Below, in pieces: positions 25,983 through 38,782 of a stretch of 64,000 bases of DNA. The translations under genes and the position numbers were made by a program. Within the stretch, counting starts at the first letter, position 1. Each line of letters starts with the position of its first letter. The stretch covers positions 19,804,853 to 19,868,852 of the forward strand of contig CM052358.1 in the NCBI GenBank assembly GCA_028551475.1, in the 5' to 3' direction. This DNA comes from Casuarina equisetifolia (lineage: Eukaryota > Streptophyta > Magnoliopsida > Fagales > Casuarinaceae). The notes beneath the pieces are model-generated. The model worked only from the letters and a program-made list of their open reading frames with translations. It was not told the origin of the DNA and made no database searches.

Positions 25983-28900
25983 ATGGGAACTTGTGTACCA
26001 CCCTGTTCTACGTCATCTACCACTCGAGTTTCAGTGGAAAACTTTGCGTCTCCAAGAGGGAGAATTTCGAAGGAGCCTCATATGTGTATAGCTGGTTTCT
26101 CGAAGATAATTAACAGGAAGAGTCGTCTGTGCGCGACTTGGCAAAGGAATGTCCTTGTGTCCTCTCCCGTAAAACGTTCCCTTACCTCTCGAAACGTTAG
26201 GCCAAACCACCCAAGAGACACTTTTTTGGATCTAATCCCTGAGCTATCGCTGCTCAGAGGTGATGACATTGATATGGTTTCTAAAAAGAAGGAGAGGTCC
26301 ACTGAAAGTGCCGAGTATGACTTAAGAGAATCCTCCACTCCAAGTGAAAATAAAGAGGCCAACATCAAAGTTGTCGGTGTTGGAGGTGGTGGATCTAATG
26401 CCGTTAATAGAATGCTGGAGGGTTCAATGAAAGGTGTGGAGTTTTGGATTGTTAACACGGATACTCAAGCCATGATGATGTCCCCCGTTTCCCAAGAGAA
26501 TCATGTACAAATCGGCCGGGAACTTACTAGGGGTCTTGGTGCCGGTGGGAACCCAGATATAGGCATTAATGCTGCCAATGAAAGCAAAGGGGCAATAGAG
26601 GAGGCACTACACGGTGCAGACATGGTCTTTGTGACGGTAGGTTCAAGTTATGTTTCATATGCTTTTGTAAAATAACATGTCAGAAAATAAAAATAGATCC
26701 AGAAAATAGATGAAGAATTGTTATGGAACTCCATTTTTGAAGAGAAGAATAATTGCACAGCACAAAAAGGAAATTTTAGTTCAGGTTTCGGATGTCACCT
26801 TGTTATTGAACTAGTATAATTTGCGATTGAAATTTGAAAAAAAGAGAAAAGAAAAAGAAAAAGAAAAAACTGGTTGTGTCCTTTATCAGTCAAGGCCCCT
26901 CTAATCTTTAATGTTGAAATTTCGTACATCTTACAATCATCAACGAAAAATTTCAAAAGCAGTTGCTCAAGGAATCTCTTGTTGAGCATTAGAGAATTGT
27001 TGGGGTATTCAAGGTATAGAAGACTGGTGAGAGGTCTCTCAAGCAATATCCAACGCTAGTTCTCAAATATATGTTGATGACATGATTAAAGTTTGCATGT
27101 CATAGCATTAGTTTGTTCTATGAGAACTAGTGGCTTCTAATTGCCAAAATGTACCAAGCGATGCATGCATATATGCTCAGTATTTTTGCTTTTGACATGG
27201 TCGTTGGGGTTCAGAGAATGGTCCACGAAGCCATCTTAAAGGTTTGTCACTGCATAACTGTTAGCAAGACATCACCTGCCCTTAGCATTAAGAATGGCAG
27301 TGCACCGTGCTTTGTTACTTCACATGGTTAACCTCATAGGTGCCCTCACCTGAAATTCGTTCAAGCCCTTTTCAATGTTCTCAAGGCTCTTAGGCTGGGT
27401 TGGACACTGGCACTGTGCTGGGAATGGATAGGTGCTTTTCTTATCTTGTGCAATACCTTTCTCCCTGCTTTTTCTTGTGAGATTTGCAGGCTGTGTCCCC
27501 TCCTAAGCATGACTGACATTGACGAAAGCCTCATACCAGTCACTATCTTTAGTGAAGCCCGCTCTTGTACCGTAACTAGCTGCATTATTTACTGTGATTT
27601 TTTTACTGGGTCACTTCCCAGATGGGAACCGCTCAAGGATTTATCATAAAAGATGGTTTTAACTGAGAGCCAATTGATAAGGACTTGATGAGCTATATAA
27701 TTAGATCTCTCTCTCTCTCTCTCTCTCACTCTCTCTCTCTCACACACACACAGAGACAGACAACATACACGCGCGCGCGCACACAAACACGCACATACAT
27801 GCACTGGTAGAATACAAGGCTACATGATATAGCAAGAGCTCGCTTGATGAAAATTGGTATCTGTGTGTGTATGAAAGTTGGTGCTTCTGTGTTTTCAGTA
27901 TTATGGATGGCTAAGATATTTAATATATCCAACCTTTGAAGAGTTTACTTGGACAAAATTTATTGTATGTGCTATGTTTTGCTAATATATTTTGCAACTA
28001 GAACTACCTTATTGGGCTGTTTTTGGTATAACACTATTCATCCATATTTTCTTTCAGCAATTAAGGCTTTTTATGAAATTATGTAGAATTGGCGTAGAAC
28101 AGATTTAGAATCTACCTATAACGAGTGCCATGGTTCCTAAAGAGAAAAGGACTGATTGTACCATATCCAAGAGAGTGCAGTCATGTGCGAGTCAATGAAG
28201 CAAGAGATTCAATAAGGTTGTTGGACATTGTGCCTTCGACCAGAAAGGATTGTGACCTTGTAGTGGTCTCACTTAAATGGGATCTGGAAGGAATTGGCTT
28301 GGAAATGGTCCCACTTCTCGGTATTTTTTGGCATGAAATTTCTGCTTTATGAGTTAAAAGGCTTGCAGTTGTGCTTGGCAATTCATACTTTTATACTGTT
28401 GCACCTGATGAACGCGTTGTGCCATCAGAATACCAAACCAAAAGTAGACGCCAGCAAAATCTTAAACATAGATGCTTTTGATCTGCTGCTTTTGTTGTTT
28501 GTTTGGTTTTGCCACCTTTTCTAACGATCTAAATCTATAGGCTGGAATGGGGGGAGGTACTGGCACAGGTGCGGCTCCAGTGATTGCAGGAATTGCAAAA
28601 TCCATGGGTATTTTGACTGTGGGTATTGTTACAACTCCATTCTCTTTTGAGGGACGAAGGCGGGCAGTTCAAGCTCAGGAAGGGATTGCAGCTCTAAGAA
28701 ATAATGTTGACACACTAATTATTATTCCTAATGACAAGTTGTTGACTGCTATCTCTCAATCAACTCCAGTAACAGAGGCATTTAATTTGGCTGATGATAT
28801 ACTTTGGCAAGGTGTTCGTGGTATCTCTGATATAATAATGGTACAGAATTCATATAGAAATTATTAGATCAGCTTTTATCTCTGGCTCCCTTTTCACATG

Positions 28901-31900
28901 TGACTCTTACACGGATCTGTTTTAGGATTTCTTTAGTGTTATAGTTTGAACTGGCTTTAAGAAATCCATCATTCATAAATTGTTTTCCTTAGTTTGATCC
29001 TTCTTGCATGTATAGTGCCATGTTCTTAGAGTTATGCAACGTACAGTATTTGGAGCTCATCTGATGGCTAAATTCTAATTTGGTTCATAGGCCTTACTAC
29101 AGGCTTGCATATGGCCTTGGCTGTAAATTTAGTCCCCTAAAATCCTCTTATTTAATGCGTTCTTATTTAGTAATAGGTTTTACTGTTAGGTGAAATTTGG
29201 TAAGTTATCCCATTGGCGACGCGAATTGTTTTAGGCTGCTGTGTTTATCCAATAATTACTGTATATTTTTTACCTGTGCAACTGTGTTTGCTCAGAGTCC
29301 ACTCAAAATATTTACAAGAACTGTGAAGCGGGTGGGAGGATTTCTGGTATACAGAAATATATGGAGCTAGTTTAATGTCTTAATCTTGTGGGCAGTACAA
29401 CTTATCTCTAGTACATATGCAGAAAAGGGCCTAAACCTTAAAGTTGTCGATCGACTTCATCTCAATTGAACATGATTGCCAAATTATTTTTCTTAGAGAA
29501 CAAATTGTATTTGTTGACAGTAATCTGATTTCTCTGCGTTATCAGCCTGGGACAGTGGGGCCCAGTTATTTGGCAACTATGGACCTGCTACAAGGTTTTG
29601 GTTGCATCAGTCATTCAATTTGAATTGCCTTATATTGATCTTTGCAACTTTGGTACCTTCTTTGAGTATATTGGGATTTTTTATTTTTTATTTTTAAACC
29701 TGATGGTGGATGATTACATAAATCACAGGCTCCAGGCTTGGTCAATGTTGATTTTGCTGATGTGCGGGCTATCATGAAAGATGCTGGTTCTTCTTTAATG
29801 GGCATAGGTACTGCAATCGGTAAGTTTGAAGTTTTTTACTTCCTAGTTGGTCTAATGTGAGTACTGGAAAACAGACGTTAATAACTATCACAAAAGATAA
29901 GGAAAAGGACACGTTTCCAGCAAACAGAACAATCGTTTGGTTTCTGAAGATAGTAGGAGAAATTAAGCCCTATATAATGAAAAGAAGGTATATTTGAGAA
30001 AGGTGACAAACTGAGCATACGAACATAGCAATATCCCACATCCAAAAAGTAGGAAAAAATCTAAGAAAATTGTAAAACCGAGAAATGCTAAATTCTTATC
30101 TTATTTGAGATGAATTTTGGTTACTTGTAAAAGAGAAGGGACAAATTATATAACTGCTCTGTGGGAAAAAAAAAAAAAAGAACTAACTGTCCCTGTATTT
30201 TTACAGCTAATAATATAACTATACCCTGTTCCTATTATTTTTCTTTTCCTCCCGTGATTGTTTTGGAACTAATTTCATGAGCTTTCTTCACGATAGCCAC
30301 CTCTTTTGTAATATTTGGTTTATGTTCTAGGCCTTCTGCTCATAGTATTCTGACCTAGAACGCACAAATTCTCCCTTGTCCAAGGGCCAGACGCTCTGTG
30401 TTATAAGGCCATCCGTTGTTGTTGACTGCAGGAAAGAGCAGGGCAAGAGATGCTGCGTTGAGTGCCATCCAGTCACCTCTGTTAGATATTGGGATAGAAA
30501 GAGCTACTGGGATTGTCTGGAACATAACTGGTGGAAGAGATTTAACTTTATTTGAGGTGGGCCTTCCCTTATGAAACATTGTCACTTAGTCATAATATTT
30601 CTATGTGCCCTTTTTGGAGCTTCTTTATCCTTTCTATTCTTTTCTTTTTTCCTTTTCTTTTCTAATTTAAACACAGGGGGTTGTTTGAGATCTTGGTTGT
30701 GTTGCATTATGTCAGATGGCTGAACTCACAGATGCATGGGCAAGGCCACTCTTTTACATATGCATATGCGCTTCTTAACAGATTTACTCTTAAAAGGCAG
30801 GAAGGAAAAGCTACAGGGTTTCAGGAATACACGGGCTTAGGTCTAATTTTGGTTTAGGTATCCACCCAGGCGTACAGATTTTTCTGATACCATACTAGGA
30901 GTCAGGGAATACGGGAATAACCTACCAAGATCCTGTGCCAAAACTAATGCATTAATACAGTGCACTTGTATTCATACCTAATTCCAATTGTATAGAGAAG
31001 GGACTTTTGAAAAGGGTTTGCAGAACGCACTTATCCTCAAAAGGAGCGGCTCCATAATCTCAGGGGATAATGCTATTTCTGCTGTTTCACGGTCACACAT
31101 GCCGGAAACAGTAGGTTTGACAGACATGGGCATATACTTGCCAAGGCATGTCCATTATGTATAGTTCACTGACTTTAAATTTTTCACTAACAGATACACC
31201 AGTTGTATCACAGATAACATTATGTCATCCTATCTTCCCTATGTTTGCTCCTGAGCTTAAACAAGAGTCAAATGAAAGAATAGTATAGGAACAGGGCTAT
31301 GATTGATTTGCATTAGAGGGAAAATCTCAGTGGGGTCACACTCAGATTTCTCCCTCGCACCCCAAAGGCACAAGTGCAAATACAGAAATTAGAAGAATAA
31401 AGCAAAGGCTGCAAAAGCATCTCCATTGTTGTGATTCTGTCTAGAATCCTTTAAAACTGTCAATCTACGTTGCTGCATAGGGACAACTGGTGCTTGCATT
31501 TGATTCTATACGAATGTTGCATTCTTCTACTATGAAGAATGGGCTTCTGGAGTTCACGCTGCAGAGTAACGAAAATGTTCACTTAATTATAGATAATTTA
31601 GCTTAAGAATGCGATATATGAGTTCCACTATGTACTTGTAACATTTCAGATGTGCTTTCCTCATAGGTTGTGGTTCATGTAACTATTTTAGGAATTGCAA
31701 GAAGTACCAGATTGATTGTCACATGCAACTGTTGGAGGTCATTTATATTCTGGGTATTCAAATTTAAAGATGCGTGAAAGGCCTCGTACTTCTTGATCAT
31801 GCATCTAAAGACTGTCAAAAACACTGGCATTTTTCGCTTGAAGGCACAATGTTATTTAGTAGTTGCATAAGAAACTGTGGGGGTGTTATACAAGACCCTG

Positions 31901-32596
31901 CAACTTTGGTATTTGACATATGCCAACTGCTCCAATAAGAGCGTGGTTCAAACCTTAGAAACGTTTATAGATTTTGTTAAATCACTACCACGGGTTATAT
32001 ATGAATTTCGGTCACTTCTCAAATTGTAGGTGAATACTGCCGCAGAGGTTATATATGACCTGGTGGATCCCAATGCAAACTTAATATTTGGAGCAGTGAT
32101 AGACCAGTCACTAAGTGGCCAGGTAAGTACGAAAGAATTAGTAATATTGTGTGTAATTTTCTATAATGATCCTTAAGACTAGTCCTCTTTATGTAGGTTA
32201 TGCTAATGAATCTTGGTACTTAAGGAAAATTGTTTTATTCAGTATTTTTGATAGAGATGCTTCCTATTAAAAACTTTTCTTATTTTTCCTCCTTACTCAA
32301 AGATGATATTTGCTTATAGGTCAGCATAACTCTGATTGCTACTGGATTCAAGAATCAGGATGAAAGCGAAGGGAGGAAGGTGTGTGTTCTCTCTCAATAA
32401 AGTTTACATAATGCTTTCTTTGTCAAATTTTACATTAATTCTCTCTCTTTGATCTTGAGAAATACAGAAAACTCGGCCGGTGCATGGCGATAATCCCACG
32501 GGGATCAACAGAAGCCCCGCTTACTCTGAAGGTGGTACAGTGGAGATCCCTGAGTTCTTAAAGAAGAGGGGCCGCTCTCGCTACACAGGGGGCTAA
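25983..32596 (+). CDS. FTSZ2: Plastid division protein FtsZ2, 483 aa, 7 exons
   Basis: Tubulin-like GTPase that assembles the Z ring on the stromal side of the plastid inner envelope. Exons: 25983-26636, 28541-28840, 29729-29819, 30432-30556, 32030-32122, 32320-32379, 32468-32596, all GT-AG and in phase. A Ser/Arg-rich plastid transit peptide covers about 1-75. The GTPase domain shows [15 protein letters not shown] (130-144), the tubulin signature GGGTGTG (222-228), [16 protein letters not shown], and the synergy-loop residues NVDFADV (Asp326, Asp329). The C-terminal motif [10 protein letters not shown] (467-476) is the FtsZ2-specific site that binds ARC6 and separates FtsZ2 from FtsZ1. Oddity: Trp307 in ADDILWQGV, where the family has Arg or Lys. 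A polyadenylation signal is at 32773. Confidence 0.96.
27705..27800. repeat. Compound microsatellite (CT/CA/CG) in FtsZ2 intron 1
   Basis: A run of CT units passes into CA, then alternating GC and CA, within the 1.9-kb first intron. The alternating purine-pyrimidine part is a potential Z-DNA-forming stretch by composition only. Confidence 0.9.
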
Positions 32597-32772
32597 GATT
32601 TTTTCTTAATTTCTCTTTTTCTAGTGTATATACCTGCTCAAGTATCTCTTTTGGTTTCTAGTAGCTTCTCTTCCACAGCCAGAGTCCTCGTCAGTTTGTA
32701 GGACACCATGAATAAACTGTTCTGAAATGACGTTTTGTTGCTAGCTGCAAGATTCAGATTGCATTGTTGATA

Positions 32773-32778
32773 AATAAA
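32773..32778 (+). terminator. Polyadenylation signal AATAAA for FtsZ2
   Basis: Canonical hexamer 177 bases past the FtsZ2 stop codon. Confidence 0.55.
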
Positions 32779-32849
32779 ATAGTGTGATTTCCACACAGTC
32801 CCAGTTTGGATGGGATCGTGATTAATGATCATAGACTTAAAAGGAAAAG

Positions 32850-34190
32850 CCAACAGTTAGATAACCATTATATATTGTCAAGGCTCGAAGTTGAGGGTGG
32901 GAGCAGGCTTCTCTCTCCAGTTGGATATGACTTCTGGCTAGCTGCTGGTATTGGAAGAGAGGGACAAAGAAGAAAAAGCAGAATCCTTAAATTTGGCCAT
33001 GAGATTGCACAGATTGTGAGGATATAAGAAGATTGATTGATATGTTGAATGGCTTTATACAGCCACAAAAAGTTGAGCCATACTTTGGCAATTTTATAAA
33101 TTTCTCTTTGATAGAAGGTACTAGGATAAGTTTATGCAAGAGGTTGACATATTCGAAGTGAGATTAATGCAAACTTGGGAAAAGCTGAATGGTTTGCTTG
33201 GGATATTTTGATTAAGATTCCTTCAAATCTTGAAACTTCTTCTTTTATAGTTACATTTTTTATTAGAAATTTCACTAAAAAACAACTTAGGAAGACGGCC
33301 CTTGAAACATATTTTAGCACCTGCTAAAATTCACAAGTACTCTTAATCAATGTATAAATTAAAGGGTTTAATGTCAAATTTCTTTTACATGAGAAGATAA
33401 ATGGGATGATATGATCGTATAAAAGAGTTTGTCTATTTTTGTTTATTTAATTAAGCTTTTGATTTACAATTCAAGCGTAACATCAATGAAAGCAACTTAG
33501 TGAAAAACTTGGATCCTTTTAGAGAAATTCTCAAACAAGTTATGCAACTCTAGAGATTGTAATTTTTATTGTAGCCTTGATACTAGTGTCCTTGTAGAAA
33601 ATTTGAGAAAGGCAAGCAAACACAATATTTTTCATTTTGTAACTTTATAAATCACATCATTACAACTTTCAATTTCAAAATGAAAAAGTATTTTTTTTAT
33701 GACTCAAAACCTTCATCAAATTTTTCTTAGATAACTTAATTAGAAATGCAATTAAGAAAATTTGAAGTCAAGATATTTAAATTGTGAAATAGTGGCTCAT
33801 CCCAAAACATGTTTAAGTCAACCAAAAATACAACTTAAGAGATTTGAACTAAAAGACTTGCTTTGCAAGATCTCCCCATACAATATCATAATTTTCAATG
33901 TCATCAATTAATAAAATTATAACCCATTTTATATTCTTAGGTTGTGAAATCTATGGATCTCAATTTAAGCATTCAATAATACAAAAGCTTATGTTTTCAA
34001 ATTCATAAAATATCATCACCTTTGTATTTATATTTTTTAATAACCCAAAACCCCAAGCAAACTAGAAAATTTAAGTCTATCTCAAGCAATGTTTAAGTCA
34101 TTAAAAAAATATAGTTGAGAAAATTTAAATTCAAGATACCTAATTTGCAAGATCTATCAAAAAAGGTTTCTTGTCATTTTACCTATGTCT
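32850..34190. other. AT-rich spacer upstream of RPL10A
   Basis: No gene recognised. The sequence contains loosely related AT-rich phrases at about 33.7-34.2 kb (variants of 'gtttaagtca' and 'aaaatttaaa') suggesting old, decayed repeats, but no clear unit can be drawn. Confidence 0.45.
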
Positions 34191-34203
34191 CATGGGGCCA
34201 TTG

Positions 34204-34680
34204 TGTTAGGACTAAGCCTAACCTAGGCCTACTCCAAGACCTAGTACAACTAGGACCCCAAGACTTAGTGTAACTAGGACTCACCTAATGCAATTAGGAT
34301 TTAAAAACTTAAGACAACTAACTAGGACTCACCTAGTGCAACTAAGGTTCAAAAACTCAAGACAACTTAGTATTACATGCTTATATAAGGCCTTTTAAGC
34401 CTCTTCAAGAGCACGCCATCAGAGAAATTTTATCTTCTTTTAGTAGTTTTCTTAGTGCTAACCTTAATAATCTTATAGCTTTTGAGTACTAGTGCTACTT
34501 GGTTTGGATTTGCATTAATAAAGAAGGTATTGTTCTATTTGGACCTTTGTGTTCTTAATTGCAAGTTGAATTCCTCACACATTATCTCTATTTGTATTGG
34601 GATCTATTTTATTTCTTCCCTTTTCTTTTATCACTTTTTTAATTTTTTATTTATGGAAACTTGTTGGTTTAATAGACACC
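34204..34680 (+). mobile_element. Possible solo LTR fragment upstream of RPL10A
   Basis: Begins TGTTAGGACTAAGCC, carries TTATATAA at about 34,383 and AATAAAG at about 34,516, the order expected of a plant LTR. No second LTR, primer-binding site or target duplication could be demonstrated, so this is an inference only. Confidence 0.25.
34248..34369 (+). repeat. 48-bp minisatellite
   Basis: Two clear copies, at 34272-34319 and 34320-34367, each beginning AACTAGGACTCACCTA. A degenerate partial copy precedes them at 34248. It lies inside the possible LTR fragment. Confidence 0.75.
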
Positions 34681-34714
34681 GAAATGGTTTTGTGAGTTAA
34701 ACAAATTTATTTCA

Positions 34715-34814
34715 AGCCCACCCATTCAGACGTGAAGCCCACCAAAGAGTTAAGACTATCTACATCTTTCGTTTAGGGTTGATAACCATAACGGTTCTTG
34801 CCTTGGTATATATA
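34715..34814 (+). promoter_or_regulatory. RPL10A promoter: two site II elements, telo-box, TATA box
   Basis: AGCCCA (reverse of site II, TGGGCT) at 34715-34720 and 34736-34741, TTTAGGGTT (telo-box on the other strand) at 34772-34780 and TATATATA at 34807-34814. Site II elements beside a telo-box are the known signature of plant ribosomal-protein and other growth-linked promoters, bound by TCP and PUR-alpha/TRB-type proteins. Order and spacing fit transcription toward RPL10A, with a start near 34,840. Confidence 0.75.
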
Positions 34815-35193
34815 CTTCCACCCTAGCCGGCGGAAGTTCTAGGCAGGGTTTCTTCTCTTCATTCTGGTACTGCTTTTCATTTTCTTCTACAGTCTTTCTT
34901 TCGTGGGAATTAACTTTTTTGAGTTCGAACTGATTTTTTGTTTTCCTTAATATTAAACGGGGAAAAACACAGGAAAAGGTTGAAAATTTGAAGTCTCCCA
35001 CCTGCATTATGTTCTAAACCAATTTCGGTTTTGATTTTGAGCCTTACAGTGATTTATTTCATTTGATTCTAAATTATGGGCTGCATTCATGTAACTATTT
35101 CGGTGGTTTTCGGTTTCTCTTTTGATGTTTCATGTTTTTCATTGCAGACGAAAAATCAGTTAGTGGGCCTGTGAAGTAAGGGGGGTTTCGAAG

Positions 35194-37669
35194 ATGAGGT
35201 ATGTGAAAGCTCAGCTTGGGTGGAGGTCATTTTTTTGGTTATATTGAACAATGCCGTGAGGAGTTTGTTTTTCGAATTTTAGCGTACAATCAGTGTTGAA
35301 TTTGCATGACGATTAGCAATGCTTATTGCGTGATTGACGTTTTATCTGTGCTTGGGTAGGCGAAGTTAATTTATTTTAATAATGTGGATACAAATGTTAT
35401 TGTTTGAGATATTAACAATGAAATGTACTATAATCGAGCATTTTCGTTCCTTGGCTGTTGTTGAAGAATTATGTTTTGGAATTCCCTTCGAATCACCGTA
35501 GGTGATTTTGTCTGTCGGTGTAACTGATGTTCCTAGCTGCTTCAGGCTGTAATTGTTAGCAAGTTTCTGCTAGGCTGAATTGTGATTGTTATGTTGTGGG
35601 TAGCCATGTTCGATCGGGACTCGATAACCTCTTTGTAATTTGAACTTTGACGGGTTGTATCATTGTGCCTTGATTAAAAAGGAAGTCATCAGAGGGATGT
35701 TTTTCAACTTATATTGTCTGACTCACTGATCCATGCTTTTACAGTAAGCTTCAGAGTGATAATTTAAGAGAGTCTATCTCCACAATTACGGCCGGATCAA
35801 AAGAGAAGAAGCGGAATTTTGTTGAGACCATTGAACTTCAGATTGGGCTGAAAAATTATGATCCTCAGAAGGATAAGCGTTTCAGTGGTTCTGTTAAGTT
35901 GCCACACATTCCACGTCCCAAGATGAAAGTTTGCATGCTTGGAGATGCTCAGCATGTAGAAGAGGTAATGATGCTGCTCTGCTTGCAAGAGTAAATAAAC
36001 TAAAGTGGCATTTTTTGTTGGTTTTGTGCTAAATAGGAGTGTCTACACCTCTTCCTAGGTTGTCTGAACTTTATCTCCTGGTCTCTTTTTGACTAAATGG
36101 CTAAATTTCTTCTTGACTTGTTGGATGGTATTATTGGTTGAGTGGCACGTGTTTTGTTTCGTAGGTTTGTTTTTAGAATGACATGGGTGATATCGTGTGC
36201 TAATTGTGATGCCCATTTGCCGCATTTGTTTTCTATTGGTGTGCATTATTTTGTACCAGCCTTGTATCTTGATTTTCCCTTCCTCAATGAAAATTTTCTC
36301 CCTGCTTTGCTATAGTTTAATATTCATGTTTATCTTGAATAATTATTTTTGATTGATATGCACTTGCTCTTCTGCTTTTCTGATATATTATCTTAAAACG
36401 AAATGCAGGCAGAGAAGATTGGTTTAGATTATATGGATGTTGAAGCATTGAAAAAGCTTAACAAAAACAAGAAGTTGGTTAAGAAGCTGGCCAAGAAATA
36501 TCATGCCTTTTTGGCCTCTGAAGCTGTCATCAAGCAAATTCCCCGTCTTTTGGGCCCTGGCCTCAACAAGGCAGGCAAGTCTATTTTGTTGATGGATATT
36601 CACCTCTGTTTTACTCTGAAATTTACCTCCATTTTTTCTGAATATGGCCTTTTGATTTCCTCTCTTGTTAGGATTGTTGTATGTCTTTTCTGATTATCGA
36701 TTATAATTAATATTGTGTAAAACTTATTCATTCTACCCACTTTTTCGGTGGGTAGTTTGTTTGCAATTCTGTGGATAATTTTTATCATGCGCTTCACTGC
36801 ATTTTCTGAACTACTTTATAAGTGCATGATCTGTCCATTACTATGTAGCCTTTTCAATTGAACTTTTTTCTTAGTGTTGTTTTTGCAATATTGTATTTTC
36901 TTGAACCTTTTAATTTGCCGATGCAGGGAAGTTTCCAACTCTTGTTACTCACCAAGAATCGATTGAGTCTAAAGTCAATGAGACTAAGGCTATGGTGAAG
37001 TTCCAACTGAAAAAGGTGCTTTGCATGGGAGTTGCTGTGGGCAATGTCGCTATGGAGGAGAAGCAGATCTTCCAAAATGTTCAGATGAGTGTTAATTTCC
37101 TCGTTTCATTGTTGAAGAAGAATTGGCAGAATGTGAGTACTATCGTTTCTTTGTTCTTTGTTCTGGAATTTTGTTTCAGCGTACCTACCTCTTGTTTCCT
37201 CAGGATGCACACTCCTATGTCAAGCATTTTCACTTTCCCTGCAATTGAGAAAATTTGCTTTTCTGTAACGTTCACTTATCCTCTTTGCACTTGCATTTCC
37301 GTCGAACCTCTAGTTAAAGAGGGCACTTCTATTACTGAAAAGTAAATTGGAGATCATTGTTTTCAGGAACTCATTCCTCTCCTATGGGCCTGCATTTTTA
37401 AGTATTCATACCTCTCCTATGGCCCTGCATTGTAAAATCTCTTCTTTTGTAGGTTCTAAAAACTTTTTAAAGCTAAACCTTGAATGCATGTAATTTTTGT
37501 GCTCTATTCTGGGTTTTCTTTCCTCCTTTTGGTTTTCATTTTCATTTTAGAGGTCCTTTGTTTTAATTTCTGAGGATTGGATGTCAGATTGTAACTTTTT
37601 GTTTTTGGAAATCAGGTGAGGAGCTTGTCACTGAAAACTACCATGGGGAAGCCAGTCCGCGTATACTAA
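35194..37669 (+). CDS. RPL10A: 60S ribosomal protein L10a (uL1), 216 aa
   Basis: Component of the L1 stalk of the cytosolic large ribosomal subunit, which helps release the E-site tRNA. Exons: 35194-35198 (only ATG plus AG), 35745-35964, 36409-36574, 36927-37132, 37616-37669. Protein begins [16 protein letters not shown] and contains the L1-fold blocks [36 protein letters not shown] and [20 protein letters not shown]; it ends MGKPVRVY. Length equals the eukaryotic family. Intron 3 starts GC (CAG|GCAAGT), an unusual but known donor class; the other introns are GT-AG. The ATG-AG first exon is typical of plant ribosomal-protein genes. An acceptor at 35147 could indicate an additional leader intron, but an unspliced leader is also possible. 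Confidence 0.96.
36575..36926 (+). other. GC-AG intron in RPL10A
   Basis: The exon ends GCAG and the intron begins GCAAGT. Joining to GGAAGTTTCC after acceptor GATGCAG gives the conserved NKAGKFPTL. A GT at 36579 would break the frame with any nearby acceptor. The six-base match to the GC-donor consensus AG|GCAAGT is perfect. Confidence 0.92.
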
Positions 37670-37999
37670 GGCTTGGGAAAAGTGAATTTTGTAGTGACCT
37701 GATACGAGCTATAGTACTTACAATTTCACATTTTTCGTAGTGGTAGACGCATTGTTTTTATTTTTATTTTTGAGAGATGAACCAAATTCTTTCAAGGGCA
37801 CTTTACATTGTTCAATTTAGGTGCTATATTTTAGCCCCCTTATGGAAGTGCAGCTAAAGGGTTCAACTAAGTGCATAGCCTGCTTTCAGGCAGGTCCAAA
37901 GTGGTGTTAAGGAGGCTTTATGGTCTCATTTCGACTTTGTTTGAAAGAAGGCACTGTTGATGAAGGGCAAAAGAGCTACCAAAAGACCCGGATATAAAG

Positions 38000-38005
38000 A
38001 ATAAA
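38000..38005 (+). terminator. Possible polyadenylation signal for RPL10A
   Basis: AATAAA 331 bases past the stop. This is rather far for a ribosomal-protein gene, so an earlier variant signal is also possible. Confidence 0.3.
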
Positions 38006-38774
38006 CTGCAAAGCGGCTATGCTAACATCGTCCTTGAGATTCTGTGTCAAGATCTTACTTAAAAATTGCCTTTGAAAGATGAGCTAAAAGTCTGCCCAAT
38101 CCACATACTAACGGTGGACCTCTTGTTTGGGCTAAAAGTGGGAACCTTTACCTGAATGTTGGGTGTCCTCCCCATGTCTAGTTTCTACACAAGATTGCAT
38201 GTTTTTTATAGTTGCAGCCTTCTGCATCTTGGGCATAGAAGTACTCTGATTGTTAGGTGAGACTTCGGTCAATTGTTTTACAAGCTATTAGCCTTGGACC
38301 ACAACTTAAGTTGAGAAACAAAATAAATAATAATTTTCAGTAATACACTTTCTGAAATTATGAAGTTAATGCTTCTTTTTCAAACTGTGTTTTTTTTTTT
38401 TTTTTGGTATCAATTTCTTTATACCATCTACCTTTTCGAAATAACTGGACATAACAGTTGAGAATTCATGGCTACCCATTTCATGAAATGTAAAAAAAAA
38501 AAAAAAAAAACCAAACAAGAGGGAAAACCTGAAAATGGTTTTGTTGAGGAAGAAAGAAGAAAACATGGGGCGATTCGGTAGGTTTGGCCGTTGGCAACTG
38601 GGAATCTGATGGATTTGTAGGTCCCTGGCTCTCCAAAGATGCCAAAAGCCGTGCCTTTCTTCCAAACCCAACGCCCCCCACCCCCCCAACCCCCAAGCCA
38701 CACTCTCACTGGGCTGCCCTCTCCTGCCCCTTTATTTTATTGTAGTGGAGAGATCGAGACCTACCCTTTCCATC

Positions 38775-38782
38775 TATAAATA
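38775..38782 (+). promoter_or_regulatory. TATA box of the ferredoxin gene
   Basis: TATAAATA about 3 kb upstream of the ferredoxin ATG, followed by a CT-rich leader (38,904-38,922). It is assigned to ferredoxin because no coding exon lies between and an acceptor sits just before the ATG. Confidence 0.55.

Noticed and set aside
26078..26458. 126-codon minus-strand frame over FtsZ2 exon 1
   Set aside because: Antisense shadow of the conserved GTPase domain start.
36579..36580. GT donor alternative for RPL10A intron 3
   Set aside because: No nearby acceptor keeps the frame or the conserved NKAGKFP sequence; the GC donor four bases earlier does.
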